A stretch of DNA of 64,000 nt from NCBI RefSeq assembly GCF_001723305.1, contig NZ_LPWF01000016.1, positions 1-64,000 of the forward strand, given 5' to 3'. Position 1 is the first letter of the stretch; the number at the start of each line of letters is the position of its first letter. Positions 1 to 8,732 of the stretch are shown here, one piece after another. The translations under genes were made by a program, and so were the position numbers. The notes below the pieces were generated by a model, which was given only the letters and a program-made list of their open reading frames with translations, was not told the DNA's origin and did no database searches. This DNA comes from Methyloceanibacter superfactus (GTDB lineage: Bacteria > Pseudomonadota > Alphaproteobacteria > Rhizobiales > Methyloligellaceae).

Positions 1-570
1 GTGGATGCGGTGGCGGCGCTGCGCGCGCCGGGCCGCGGCGACGGGCGTCGAGGCCCGGCTTCCGCCCAGGTTGGCCGAGAGCTTGGAGGCGGTCTCGCCG
101 GCGATACTGCGGATGACGGTGCTGTCGACGCCGCTCCAGGGATCGCTGCGCGAGCCTTTGGACACAGCCTGCTCGCCAGAAACCCTGGTCACGCGAGCTC
201 CCTTGGCGTCGTTCACGTCCCAAATATAAGAGATCTTGGCGCCACGGCGCTCGGGCGAGGCGAGGAGATAGCCACGCATCGTGTAGGTGCCCCCGGTCGT
301 GCCCGGGATGAGTGTCAGATTGCGCTCGTTACCGGCGACAACCAGAGCCTGGGTCAGCTCGCTGGTGACGTTCTCCGGCGCGCCGATGATGGGGGCGATA
401 TTGACCTTCGGTGTGCCGCCAAAAATGCCCGAGGCTCCGCTCAGGAGGCCGCTCATGCTCGAACCGCCGCCGCCGCCGCATCCGGCGAGGCTTACAGCCG
501 CTAATGCGGCGAGCGCGATCCCAGCAATACGCCAAAGATGGCCGCGTATCTGTCGTGAGTCCGCGTCCAA
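1..570 (-). CDS. Lipoprotein of unknown function (3' end outside window)
   Basis: Reading the minus strand from a TTG at 570 (a second in-frame TTG lies at 573) gives 190 codons with no stop before the window edge. A GAGGGAG ribosome-binding sequence sits a few bases upstream, which favours these TTG starts. The N-terminus has a short basic stretch, a hydrophobic segment and the lipobox LAGC at about residues 28-31, followed by Gly/Ser linker residues, so the mature protein should be an acylated outer- or inner-membrane lipoprotein. The body contains TTGGTYTMRGYL and YIWDVNDAKGARV, resembling conserved rhizobial lipoproteins that I cannot name. The C-terminus is missing and the function is unknown. 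Confidence 0.7.
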   Translation of the reverse strand, partial: MDADSRQIRGHLWRIAGIALAALAAVSLAGCGGGGGSSMSGLLSGASGIFGGTPKVNIAPIIGAPENVTSELTQALVVAGNERNLTLIPGTTGGTYTMRGYLLASPERRGAKISYIWDVNDAKGARVTRVSGEQAVSKGSRSDPWSGVDSTVIRSIAGETASKLSANLGGSRASTPVAAARRAQRRHRIH

Positions 571-731
571 CAAAATACTCCCTCTGTTGGCCGCACAGCT
601 CCGCTCGCGGAAATTCGTCGCGACGGGACTCCCAACCCTCTACCTAACAATAGCTTACCTGCCCGCCCCGCTTGCGTCCAGTTCTAGCGTTCCCGGCTGG
701 CGGGGCGAATGCCAGTCATAGTGAACGCAGA

Positions 732-1517
732 TCAGGTAAGCAGGATGGCGGAAATTTGGCGGCCGTAGTCGTCCTCTCCGTGATGCTGCGAGCGCCGATA
801 GCTGAACAGCCTGGTCTCGTCATAATAGGTGCAGAACCCGAGATCGACGATCTCGCCGACCCCGGCCCTGGCCAGGCGCTCGGCCACATAGCCCGGCAGG
901 TCGAAATGCGGCTCGCCCGAGCCTTCGTCGGTGACGAAAAAAGCGGCGCTATCCGGGTCCTCGGCGACGAAGCTGTCCTGGTAGTCCTGTCCGACCTCAT
1001 AGGCGCCTTGCGAAATGGCGGGCCCAACCACGGCGCGAATAGTCTCCGGCTTGGCGCCGAGGCCTGTCATGGCATCGACCGTGGCCTCGACAATACCGGA
1101 CAAAGCGCCGCGCCATCCGGCATGGGCGGCGCCGACGACGCGCGCCTGCGGGTCGCAGAAGAGCACGGGCGCGCAATCCGCCGTGAGAATGCCGACGGCA
1201 AGTCCGGGGACGTTGGTGACGATGGCGTCGGCCTCGGGCATCTTGTCTTTCGACCAAGCCTTGTCGGCCACCACGGCGGTGTTGGTGTGCTTCTGATAGG
1301 CGGTGACGAGGTTGGTCGGCATAGCGCCCAGAATGCCCGCGATCCGGGCACGGTTCTCGGCGACATTCGTCGCGTCGTCGCGGGAGCCGGGGCCGCAATT
1401 GAGCGAAGCATAGATGCCGTCCGAGACCCCGCCGAGCCGCGTGAAGAATCCGTGGGCGAGCCCGTCGATGGCGGCGAGGCTCGGCGCCTGAAACATCATC
1501 TTGTCTTGTGTGACCAT
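732..1517 (-). CDS. pgeF: Peptidoglycan editing factor PgeF (YfiH / multicopper polyphenol oxidase family)
   Basis: This 261-residue protein has the length and motifs of the YfiH/DUF152 family: QKHTN near residue 75, TADCAPV near 113 and AHAGWRG near 131, which carry the His/Cys metal ligands. Family members act on misincorporated serine in peptidoglycan precursors (E. coli YfiH) or show purine nucleoside and laccase-like activities in vitro. It is the last gene of a minus-strand run lgt, MidA-like methyltransferase, pgeF, 19 bases after the preceding stop, so it is probably cotranscribed. An alternative start lies six codons further in (MMFQAP). The family call is secure; the physiological role here is inferred. 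Confidence 0.93.
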   Translation of the reverse strand: MVTQDKMMFQAPSLAAIDGLAHGFFTRLGGVSDGIYASLNCGPGSRDDATNVAENRARIAGILGAMPTNLVTAYQKHTNTAVVADKAWSKDKMPEADAIVTNVPGLAVGILTADCAPVLFCDPQARVVGAAHAGWRGALSGIVEATVDAMTGLGAKPETIRAVVGPAISQGAYEVGQDYQDSFVAEDPDSAAFFVTDEGSGEPHFDLPGYVAERLARAGVGEIVDLGFCTYYDETRLFSYRRSQHHGEDDYGRQISAILLT

Positions 1518-1536
1518 GTGGTGCGCTCGCTAGACG

Positions 1537-2661
1537 CTAAATCTCTCCGAAGGGCGGCGGCGGGGCAAGCCCCGCGCTCGTCAAAGCGAGTGCTTTGAAG
1601 AGAAGCCCCATGGCTTGGGGATCGGCAAGCCGGCTGACGGCGCTGGCGATCTCTTCCCGCTGCTCCGGGCTTGCCATCTCGCAGAGCCGGTCGCGGCGCG
1701 CTTCCAGTCCGAGCTTCAACAGGAATTCTCCTTGCGGCATGGGTCCGTAGGCGGTGAGGCCGTGTGCCGACGCGCTGTCTTTCAGCGCCGCGAAATCCAC
1801 ATGCGCGGTGAGATCGACTTCGCCAGGGTGACTGAGCGGATCGGCGTATTTGTGGCGCCAAACAGCTTGCAGCGTATCGCCGCAGGCCGTTTCGGTATGA
1901 CCGTAGTCGACGATCAACGCGGCCAGCGGCACGGCGGCGGCGCGTGCGGCAAGCGCGGAGATGAAGGCGGCCGCGGCCGGTCTGACCTCGAGGATCGAGT
2001 CGTCGGGAACTTGAAGCGCGTGCGCCACCTGCTGCAGGTTTTCGTTCCGGACGGCGGGTCCCTCGCAGAAGGCGAAGCCGCCGTTTCGGCCGATGGTGAC
2101 CGCGCGCTCGCGCCATTGGCCGTCGCGCCAAATGAGCTGGCGGACGGGTAGGGCGTCGACGAACTCATTGGCGATGACGATCAGCGGTCCTTGCGGCAGC
2201 CCGGCGAGATCGTCGTACCAATGGATCGGCACCTCCGCGCCGTGCAGCGCCACGCGCTGGGTCTCGCGCAATACGGGGCTGGTCTCGACCAGGGCGACCG
2301 ACACATCGGCGAGGAAGCCGGGCACGCTCTTCCAGGTACGCAGCGCGTCGGCCATGAGCGTGCCCCGCCCAGGACCGAGCTCGGCGACGATGACATCGCG
2401 CGGCTCGCCCATGGACTGCCACGCGGCCACGGCCCATAGCCCGAGCAACTCGCCGAAGATCTGACTGACCTCCGGCGCGGTGATGAAGTCGCCGGCGGCG
2501 CCGATGGGCTGCCGTGAAGGGTAGTAGCCGGCGGTTGCGTCGGCGAGGCAGGTTTCCATGTAGTCGGCGACGCTGATCGGGCCCCCACGGGCGATGCGTG
2601 CCTTCAGGCGCGCCGCGAGCAGGCTGCTTTGCGGACTCTGGGAGCTGCGCGCGGCGCTCAT
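1537..2661 (-). CDS. SAM-dependent methyltransferase, MidA/NDUFAF7 family
   Basis: The protein has 374 residues starting MSAARSSQ. The frame stays open upstream through lgt, but the ATG at 2661 shares a base with the lgt stop (TGATG), giving translational coupling and a convincing start. Motifs include DFITAPEVSQIFGE near residue 60, the SAM-binding VAELGPGRGTL near 92, and IVDYGHTE near 255. The mitochondrial homologue NDUFAF7 dimethylates an arginine of the complex I NDUFS2 subunit; bacterial members lie beside lgt and pgeF throughout Alphaproteobacteria, as here. The bacterial substrate is not established. Confidence 0.92.
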   Translation of the reverse strand: MSAARSSQSPQSSLLAARLKARIARGGPISVADYMETCLADATAGYYPSRQPIGAAGDFITAPEVSQIFGELLGLWAVAAWQSMGEPRDVIVAELGPGRGTLMADALRTWKSVPGFLADVSVALVETSPVLRETQRVALHGAEVPIHWYDDLAGLPQGPLIVIANEFVDALPVRQLIWRDGQWRERAVTIGRNGGFAFCEGPAVRNENLQQVAHALQVPDDSILEVRPAAAAFISALAARAAAVPLAALIVDYGHTETACGDTLQAVWRHKYADPLSHPGEVDLTAHVDFAALKDSASAHGLTAYGPMPQGEFLLKLGLEARRDRLCEMASPEQREEIASAVSRLADPQAMGLLFKALALTSAGLAPPPPFGEI

Positions 2662-3488
2662 CACGCGCCCAGGGCTGGCTTCTGCCTTGCGCGCCAGATC
2701 AGCCAAGCACCGATAAGGATCATGGGGATGGAGTAGGCGATACCGGGCGTGAGGAAGCCGATATCCATGGGATGGTCCGGATGCGGCTCGCGCACGAATT
2801 CGAGCGAGCTGCGGAAGATGCCGTAGAACACGAGGAACAGGCCGAACACCGTGCCGGGGCGGGTCAAGGCATGGAAGTAATGCGTGGCGATGCGCAGGAT
2901 GATGAACAGCACGACGCCTTCGAGCGCGCCCTCGTAGAGCTGGCTCGGATGCCGGGGCTGACCGTCGGTGCCGGGGAACACCATCGCCCACGGCACGTCG
3001 GTCGCCCGTCCCACCACCTCGGAATTGATGAAATTGGCAATGCGGCCGAAGAACAGGCCGAAGGGCGTGGCGGCGGAGGCAATGTCGCCGAGAGACAGCG
3101 GATTGATGCCTTTCACCCGCGAGAAGATATAGACGGCGATGGCGACGCCGAGCAGCCCGCCGTGGAAGGCCATGCCTCCGTTCCATACCGCGGGGATCTC
3201 CTCCGGGTGTTGCCAGAAGAAGCTTGGCTCGTAGAACAGCACGAAGCCGAGGCGTCCACCGAGCACGATGCCAAGGGTGATCCAGAGCAGAAAGTCGTCG
3301 GCCTGGCTCACGGTCATGGGCGGCTTGCCGGCCCAGAGATCCGCGCGCGACACAAGACGGCGGGCGTAGAGCCAGCCGCAGAGAATGCCAGCCATATAGG
3401 CGAGGCCGTACCAGCGGATGGCCACCGGGCCAAACTCGATCGCCACCGGATCGATGACGGGGTAGGGGAGGACGAAGAGTTGCATCAA
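2661..3488 (-). CDS. lgt: Prolipoprotein diacylglyceryl transferase
   Basis: Lgt transfers diacylglycerol from phosphatidylglycerol to the lipobox cysteine of prolipoproteins at the inner membrane. The 275-residue length is normal. The signature region is visible: NGGMAFHGGLLG near residue 105, GRIANFINSEVVGR near 148 and HPSQLYEG near 180. Seven hydrophobic helices alternate with the loops. A second ATG directly follows the first. It heads the lgt-methyltransferase-pgeF operon, is divergent from ubiK, and several lipoproteins in this window are its likely substrates. Confidence 0.97.
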   Translation of the reverse strand: MMQLFVLPYPVIDPVAIEFGPVAIRWYGLAYMAGILCGWLYARRLVSRADLWAGKPPMTVSQADDFLLWITLGIVLGGRLGFVLFYEPSFFWQHPEEIPAVWNGGMAFHGGLLGVAIAVYIFSRVKGINPLSLGDIASAATPFGLFFGRIANFINSEVVGRATDVPWAMVFPGTDGQPRHPSQLYEGALEGVVLFIILRIATHYFHALTRPGTVFGLFLVFYGIFRSSLEFVREPHPDHPMDIGFLTPGIAYSIPMILIGAWLIWRARQKPALGA

Positions 3489-3658
3489 GCCTCAGGTCGC
3501 GAAAACCGGGCGACCCTTTACCGCTCTCTCTGGACTGTCAAGGCACTCAAGCCCGAAGCCAGCGGCGGCTTGCCTCCGGCATCGCGGCATCCCATAGTCG
3601 GCGAAGATGACAGTTTGGCCTCAAAGGCCTTCGAACGCGATCCAAGGATTTTCTCGAC

Positions 3659-3931
3659 ATGACGCAGACCTCTGGGCGGTTCTTCGACGAGCTTGGCAAG
3701 CTCCTCACCGATGCGGCGGGGGCGGCGGACGGCGTGCGCAAGGAGGTCGAGGGCGTCGTTCGGGCGCAGGCCGAGCGCGTGTTGCGCGATCTCGACGTGG
3801 TCCAGCGGGAAGAGTTCGAAGCGGTCAAGGCCATGGCGCAGAAAGCGCGCGAGGAGAACGAACTCCTTAAAGAGCGGGTCGCCACGCTCGAGGTCAAAAG
3901 TGCCAAGGGCAAGGACAAGAAGTCCGGCTAG
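3659..3931 (+). CDS. ubiK: Ubiquinone biosynthesis accessory factor UbiK (BMFP / YqiC family)
   Basis: This is a 90-residue, highly charged helical protein with a predicted coiled coil over residues 45-80 (REEFEAVKAMAQKAREEN...) and a lysine-rich tail. The pattern matches the BMFP domain of UbiK/YqiC, a trimeric membrane-fusogenic protein that assists the late Ubi complex. It is transcribed divergently from lgt, a conserved arrangement in Hyphomicrobiales. The ATG at 3659 begins MTQTSGRFFDEL, which matches the usual family N-terminus. Confidence 0.88.
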   Translation: MTQTSGRFFDELGKLLTDAAGAADGVRKEVEGVVRAQAERVLRDLDVVQREEFEAVKAMAQKAREENELLKERVATLEVKSAKGKDKKSG

Positions 3932-4151
3932 CTGACCCCCAGGAGGCGGCCCGAAGACGCGAGGCTCGGAGTCGAGTCCGCAGCCAAAACTATCCACAGC
4001 TTTTTTAAGCCGTCCACAGCAATTCGCGTGTGCAGACTCTGGCCGCCTTGGTGCTCGCAGACTCCGCGATATATAACTGATTCATCTACTGATTCGCGGC
4101 GCGGCGTGTTTCTCGTGCGCGGAACTCTGCTGAGGCCCCCAGAGGACACGC

Positions 4152-4649
4152 ATGGCTTCGATACAAACGAACTACGACCAATTCGCCAACCCGGTGGACA
4201 TGGTCGAGCATATTGCAACCATCCACGACTGGAGCTTCGAGCGCAGCGCGCCGGACGAACTGACGCTCTCGGTGGCTGGAACCGGGTGCGACTATCATAT
4301 CTCGCTGACCTGGCGGGAGGATCTGGAGGCGCTCCATCTCGCATGCGCCTTCGATTTCAGGGTCACTAAGGTCAGGCTGGCCGAGGTCTACCGGCTGATG
4401 GCGCAGATCAACGAGCAACTTTGGCTCGGCCATTTCGACCTGTGGCGCGACGACGGCATGCTTCTCTACCGGAACGGCCTTCTGCTCGCCGGCGCGCATA
4501 CCCATGCGGGCCAATGCGAAGGGCTGTTAAAGGCAGCGCTGGAAGCCTGCGAGCGCTATTATGACTCCTTCCAGTTCGTGTTGTGGGCGGGCAAGTCGGC
4601 CGAAGAGGCGCTCGCCGCCACCATGCTTGAGACGCAAGGAACCGCATGA
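4152..4649 (+). CDS. YbjN domain-containing protein
   Basis: This 165-residue soluble protein carries YbjN-type features: WSFERSAPDELTLSVAG near the N-terminus, then VYRLMAQINEQLWLGHFDLW at about 75-95 and a C-terminal helical LLKAALEACERYYDSF. YbjN proteins resemble type III secretion chaperones in fold and modulate stress responses and motility in enterobacteria, but no biochemical role is settled. Its stop overlaps the proC start by four bases (ATGA), so the two genes are probably translated together. Confidence 0.85.
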   Translation: MASIQTNYDQFANPVDMVEHIATIHDWSFERSAPDELTLSVAGTGCDYHISLTWREDLEALHLACAFDFRVTKVRLAEVYRLMAQINEQLWLGHFDLWRDDGMLLYRNGLLLAGAHTHAGQCEGLLKAALEACERYYDSFQFVLWAGKSAEEALAATMLETQGTA

Positions 4650-5467
4650 CACTCCGCCTCGCCGGTCCGCTGCTCCTCGTCGGCGCGGGCAAGATGGGCG
4701 GGGCGCTGCTTGAGGGATGGCTCCAGCAGGGCCTCGACCCGGCCACGGTCTCATTCAAGACCCCGCGCTGTCGGACACGATGGCAGCATTCGCCGCAGCG
4801 CACGGCATCGTGGCAAGCGATGCGCCCGAGCTACCGTCGCCGCCCCGCCGTCATCCTTATCGCCGTGAAGCCGGACGTCGCGGAGAAGCTACTGCCCGAA
4901 GTCGAGCCGATGGTCGGTGATGAGACCGTGGTTCTGTCGATCGCCGCGGGCCGGACCTTGCAGAGCTTGTCGCGCTATCTGCCGGAGACTGTTGCCGTTG
5001 TGCGCGCCATGCCCAATACGCCGGCCTCGGTCGGCCAGGGCATGACCGTGGCCATCGCCAATGCCAATGTCACGCAGCAGCAAAAGAACGAATGCGATGC
5101 ACTGATGTCCGCGGTGGGCGAGGTGATTTGGGTCGAGGACGAGGCGTTGCTCGATCCCGTGACGGCCGTGTCCGGCAGCGGGCCGGCTTACGTATTCCTG
5201 CTTGCCGAATGTCTGGAGGAGGCGGGCATCGCCGCGGGGCTGCCGCACGAGCTCGCCGAGCGGCTGGCCCGTGCCACCGTGGCAGGTGCTGGGGAGCTAT
5301 TGCGCCGGTCGGATCTGGAGCCCGCGCAACTCCGCAAGAACGTGACGTCGCCGAAGGGCACGACGGCGGCCGCGCTCGATGTCCTGATGGGCGAGGATGC
5401 GCTGAAGGACCTGCTGACCCAGGCCGTGGCCGCCGCCGCCAAGCGCTCCCGCGAGCTGTCGTCCTAG
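4646..5467 (+). CDS. proC: Pyrroline-5-carboxylate reductase (two compensating frameshifts)
   Basis: ProC reduces pyrroline-5-carboxylate to proline with NAD(P)H. The Rossmann motif LLVGAGKMGGALLEGW is at residues 9-24 and the catalytic C-terminal domain includes DPVTAVSGSGPAYVF and RKNVTSPKGTT. Between about 4755 and 4847 the reading frame gives nonsense, whereas the next frame gives the expected DPALSDTMAAFAAAHGI. One C appears lost near 4751 (gtctc for gtcctc) and one gained near 4847 in a C run. The two shifts compensate, so the frame stays open. It overlaps the YbjN gene by ATGA. Confidence 0.93.
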   Translation: MTLRLAGPLLLVGAGKMGGALLEGWLQQGLDPATVSFKTPRCRTRWQHSPQRTASWQAMRPSYRRRPAVILIAVKPDVAEKLLPEVEPMVGDETVVLSIAAGRTLQSLSRYLPETVAVVRAMPNTPASVGQGMTVAIANANVTQQQKNECDALMSAVGEVIWVEDEALLDPVTAVSGSGPAYVFLLAECLEEAGIAAGLPHELAERLARATVAGAGELLRRSDLEPAQLRKNVTSPKGTTAAALDVLMGEDALKDLLTQAVAAAAKRSRELSS

Positions 5468-5500
5468 GTCACAACTGGGCTTGGGTCACAACTGGGCTTG
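5467..5500. repeat. 17-bp perfect tandem duplication
   Basis: The unit ggtcacaactgggcttg occurs at 5467-5483 and again at 5484-5500, starting on the last base of the proC stop codon. It lies in the short gap before the TetR-like gene. No protein or hairpin role is apparent; it looks like a local duplication. Confidence 0.85.
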
Positions 5501-5558
5501 GCCCGTCTTTAGATAGCCACCAAGAGCGCTTATCTTTAGGGGAACCAAGGAGCATGCC

Positions 5559-6242
5559 ATGTTCGATGAGTTCTCCAAACGCAGCAAAGCGGTCCGCGCC
5601 GCGCTGGAGTTGGCGCAACAGCGCGACTGGGGCGAGATCGGCTTGATCGATATCGCCAAGCAGGCGGGCCTCGACCTCGCGGACCTCAGGGCCGAGTTTT
5701 CTTGCAAGAGCGATATCTTGCGCGCCTTCCAGGCGGAGGTTGATGCCGACGTGCTGGCCAAGGCGAAGCAAGCCGGCGCCGATCAGAGCGTGCGCGACCG
5801 GCTATTCGATCTGATGATGATGCGCTTCGAGGTGATGGCGCCCTACAAGCCCGCGCTGAAGCGGATCGCGTGCTACTTGCGCTGCCGCCCGGGCGAGGCC
5901 TCGCTGCTCGCCTGCTCGTCGCTCGCCTCGCAATATTGGATGCTGGCCGGGGCGGGCGCCAAGCTCGATGGCGCGCGCGCCGCGGTGCGGGTGGCGGGGC
6001 TGGCGACGGTCTACGGCAAGGTCTTCCAGGTCTGGCTCGAAGATTCATCGCCCTCGCTAGACCGCACCATGGCGGCGCTCGACCGGGCTCTGAGCAATGG
6101 CGAGCGCATGCTCGCCAACATGGATCAGGTTTGCGGCATGTTATGCGGTCTGGTGCCGCGCGGCTGGAAGCGGAAGGGCGGCGCGGATGCGCCGTCACGA
6201 CCGACCCCGCCGCCGGATACGGGCCCGGCGCCGGCGGTCTGA
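5559..6242 (+). CDS. TetR/AcrR-like (COQ9-like) helix-turn-helix protein
   Basis: The protein has 227 residues. Residues 8-50 read as a TetR-type N-terminal domain (KAVRAALELAQQRDWGEIGLIDIAKQAGLDLADLRAEF), followed by an all-helical ligand or dimerisation domain and a proline-rich, probably disordered tail. TetR folds are also used by COQ9, a lipid-binding ubiquinone factor, and the weakly basic helix-turn-helix here does not exclude that role; the same 64 kb holds ubiK. The start follows an accaaggagc ribosome-binding sequence. The DNA target, if any, is unknown. Confidence 0.7.
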   Translation: MFDEFSKRSKAVRAALELAQQRDWGEIGLIDIAKQAGLDLADLRAEFSCKSDILRAFQAEVDADVLAKAKQAGADQSVRDRLFDLMMMRFEVMAPYKPALKRIACYLRCRPGEASLLACSSLASQYWMLAGAGAKLDGARAAVRVAGLATVYGKVFQVWLEDSSPSLDRTMAALDRALSNGERMLANMDQVCGMLCGLVPRGWKRKGGADAPSRPTPPPDTGPAPAV

Positions 6243-6254
6243 TCGGATCGCCGC

Positions 6255-6611
6255 CTAGTAAGGAAGCGGGTCCTCGTCGTCCGGCCCGGAGAGACTCTCG
6301 GGACCTTCGCCGGGAAGCTCCTCGTCGATGGGGTCGGGGTCGTCCGGATTGTCCGGGTCGTCCAACGGATCGAGCGGGACGTCGTCATCCAGCGCCATTG
6401 GCGCACTATCGGCCTCGGCCTCCTCGGCGGCATCTTCTGCGTCGAGCTTGCTCTTGCGGCCGAACTCCACCTTGCCGCCCGTGTCCTCCAGCTCGAACTC
6501 CGAGCCGGGCTGCTCTTCGTCTTGGATCTCGTCCTGAACGGATTGACCCAGGGCGGGTCCTGCTACGGCTACGGCCAACAATGCGGCGAATCCGGCGGCA
6601 ATCTTTTGCAT
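6255..6611 (-). CDS. Secreted, highly acidic protein of unknown function
   Basis: This 118-residue protein has a clear signal peptide (MQKIAAGFAALLAVAVAGPALGQ, cleavage after about residue 22). The mature chain is dominated by Asp, Glu and Pro (DDDVPLDPLDDPDNPDDPDPIDEELPG), has no cysteine and is probably disordered; it could bind divalent cations. It sits 20 bases downstream of a sensor kinase gene on the same strand and may share its transcript. I do not recognise a family. Confidence 0.7.
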   Translation of the reverse strand: MQKIAAGFAALLAVAVAGPALGQSVQDEIQDEEQPGSEFELEDTGGKVEFGRKSKLDAEDAAEEAEADSAPMALDDDVPLDPLDDPDNPDDPDPIDEELPGEGPESLSGPDDEDPLPY

Positions 6612-6631
6612 GGAAGCATCTCCAAAAGAAT

Positions 6632-8020
6632 TTAGACGGGTACCTTTAGCACGGCTTTCAATCCGCCTAAGCGGGATTGACTGAGGGTGATGTCGCCGCC
6701 GTGGATGCGGGCGATGTCGCGGGCGATGGCGAGCCCCAGGCCCGTCGAACCGGAATCCTGATTGCGCGCATGGTCGACCCGGTAGAACGGCCGGAACACA
6801 TTCTCCCGCTCGGCCTCCGGAACGCCCGGCCCGTCATCCTCCACCTCGACGGTCAGGGAGCCATTTCGCTTGGCGGCGCTGACATTCACATGCTCGGCGA
6901 AGCGGGCGGCATTATTGACCAGATTGGCGATCGCGCGCTTGAAGCCATGGCGGCGCACCGGTACCACGAGCGGGCCGCCATCCACCGCGATCTGGATGGT
7001 CTTGTTGCCATGGGCTTGGGCCTGCACCTCACTCAGAATCTCGCCGATATCGACGCGGCCGATGGCCTCGCCGGAATCGCCCTTGGCGAAAGCCATATAG
7101 TCCTCGAGCATGGCTTGCATCTCGTCGACATCGGCGCGCATGGCATCGAGCTCCGCATTCTCCTCGAACATGGCGAGCTGAAGACGGAAGCGCGTGAGGA
7201 TGGTCCGCAGATCGTGGCTGACGCCGGCGAGCATGACGGTGCGTTGCTCCACATGACGCTCGATGCGGTCGCGCATCTCGATGAAGGCATGAGCCGCCTG
7301 GCGTACCTCGCGCGCCGCGCGCGCGAGATCGTCCGGCGGTGGCCTGCCCTTGCCGAAGCTTTCGGCGGCGTGAGCCAAGCGCAGGATGGGCTTGATCTGA
7401 TTGCGCAGGAACAGGATCGCCACGGTCAGCAGCACGAAGGACGTGCCGAGCATCCACACGATGAAGATGTGGGAGTTTGATGCGTAGGTCTGGCTGCGCT
7501 TGGCGAGCACATGCATCACCGCGTCGTCGAGCTTGATGCGAATGTCGACGAACTCGGAACGCCCCACCGTGTCGATCCAGAAGGGACGGCCGATCTGCCG
7601 TTTCAATTCATCGGATAGTGTCGAGTCGAGGAGGTCAAAGAACGGTTTGGAGCGCGCCAGCGGCAAGTCCTCGCCTTTGGCGAAACGGACGCGCAAGCCC
7701 AAGTTCTTTTCCGCCAGCGCCGTCAGTGTTTCGACGCTTTGGGCTTTCGGCAGCTCCTCGTAAACGTCGATCAGCATGGAGATGTTCTGCACGGTGACCG
7801 TCGACAAGCGGTGCGTCACCGTCTGCCAATGCCGTTCCAGGAACACGAACGTCACCACCGATTGCAACAGCACCATGGGCGCGATGATGATGATCAGGGC
7901 GCGCGCATAGAGACCCTTCGGCATCTTGTCGCCAAGGGCGGACATGAGGCGCCCCAGCGGTCGGCGGCGCGGCTCGGCGGCAAGTGGGGTGGTGGCGCTT
8001 TCGGCGATGGCGTCCATCAT
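6632..8020 (-). CDS. Two-component sensor histidine kinase, EnvZ-like
   Basis: This 462-residue membrane kinase has transmembrane segments near residues 40-60 and 185-205 that bracket a periplasmic sensor region of about 125 residues. A HAMP segment follows, then a dimerisation/phosphoacceptor helix with GVSHDLRTILTRFR (His near 270). The ATPase domain has the N box NLVNNAARFAEH and G boxes DDGPGVP and GSTGLGLAIA. The start overlaps the stop of the response regulator (ATGA, 8017-8020), so the pair is translationally coupled. The layout is OmpR/EnvZ-type; the stimulus is unknown. Confidence 0.93.
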   Translation of the reverse strand: MMDAIAESATTPLAAEPRRRPLGRLMSALGDKMPKGLYARALIIIIAPMVLLQSVVTFVFLERHWQTVTHRLSTVTVQNISMLIDVYEELPKAQSVETLTALAEKNLGLRVRFAKGEDLPLARSKPFFDLLDSTLSDELKRQIGRPFWIDTVGRSEFVDIRIKLDDAVMHVLAKRSQTYASNSHIFIVWMLGTSFVLLTVAILFLRNQIKPILRLAHAAESFGKGRPPPDDLARAAREVRQAAHAFIEMRDRIERHVEQRTVMLAGVSHDLRTILTRFRLQLAMFEENAELDAMRADVDEMQAMLEDYMAFAKGDSGEAIGRVDIGEILSEVQAQAHGNKTIQIAVDGGPLVVPVRRHGFKRAIANLVNNAARFAEHVNVSAAKRNGSLTVEVEDDGPGVPEAERENVFRPFYRVDHARNQDSGSTGLGLAIARDIARIHGGDITLSQSRLGGLKAVLKVPV

Positions 8021-8730
8021 TCGGGATACAGGATATAGCCCTTGCCGCGCACGGTCTGGAGATAGACCGGGTTGGCCGGGTCATGCTCGATCTTGCGCCG
8101 GAGCCGGTTGATCTGCACATCGACGGCGCGCTCGCCGCCGCTATCGGCATCCTTGGCGAGCTCGTGCCGCGACACCGGCATGCCGGGACGCTGGGCGAAA
8201 TAGCGCAGCAGATCGCGCTCGCGCTCGGTGAGGCGCACGCTCTCGCCGTCGCGCTTCAGCTCGCCGCGCGACACATGGAAGATGAAACTGCCCATGCGGA
8301 CCTCGCCGGTGGCGGGGGCCGAGGCGCCGCGCCGCAGCACATTGCTCACGCGCAACAGCAGCTCGCGCGGATCGAAGGGCTTGGCGAGATAGTCGTCGAC
8401 GCCGGTCTCAAGGCCCTCGATGCGCTGCTCGGGCTCGGCGCGGGCGGTGAGCATGAGGATGGGCACTTGGCTTTCGGTGCGCAGCGCGCGGGCGAAGTCG
8501 ATGCCGGACTCTTGCGGCATCATCACGTCGAGAATGAGAAGGTCGAAGGAGAGGCTACGCATGGTGGCGCGGGCCGAGGCGGCATCGACCGCGGTGGTGA
8601 CGCGGAAGCCGTGGTCGTGAAGATAGCGGGCGAGCAGGTCGCGGATGCGGCTGTCGTCGTCCACCACGAGGATATGCGGCGCGTTGTCGTCCGGGCCGCT
8701 GGCGCGATGGACCTTGATCGGCGTCGGCAT
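8017..8730 (-). CDS. OmpR-family response regulator
   Basis: An N-terminal receiver domain (HILVVDDDSRIRDLLARYL; phosphoacceptor Asp in LLILDVMMP; conserved Lys in DYLAKPFDP) is joined to an OmpR-type winged-helix domain (LTERERDLLRYFAQ, VDVQINRLRRKIEHD, VRGKGYILYP). I chose the ATG at 8730 because a purine-rich AAGGGGGGAG site lies five bases upstream; a GTG at 8736 is an alternative. The preceding MarR gene, once its frameshift is repaired, ends at 8733, giving a MarR - regulator - kinase operon. Confidence 0.93.
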   Translation of the reverse strand: MPTPIKVHRASGPDDNAPHILVVDDDSRIRDLLARYLHDHGFRVTTAVDAASARATMRSLSFDLLILDVMMPQESGIDFARALRTESQVPILMLTARAEPEQRIEGLETGVDDYLAKPFDPRELLLRVSNVLRRGASAPATGEVRMGSFIFHVSRGELKRDGESVRLTERERDLLRYFAQRPGMPVSRHELAKDADSGGERAVDVQINRLRRKIEHDPANPVYLQTVRGKGYILYPE

Positions 8731-8732
8731 GA

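Noticed and set aside
1537-3186. Possible 549-residue fusion upstream of the MidA-like methyltransferase
   Set aside because: The added N-terminal part is an out-of-frame reading of lgt; the TGATG junction marks the real start at 2661.
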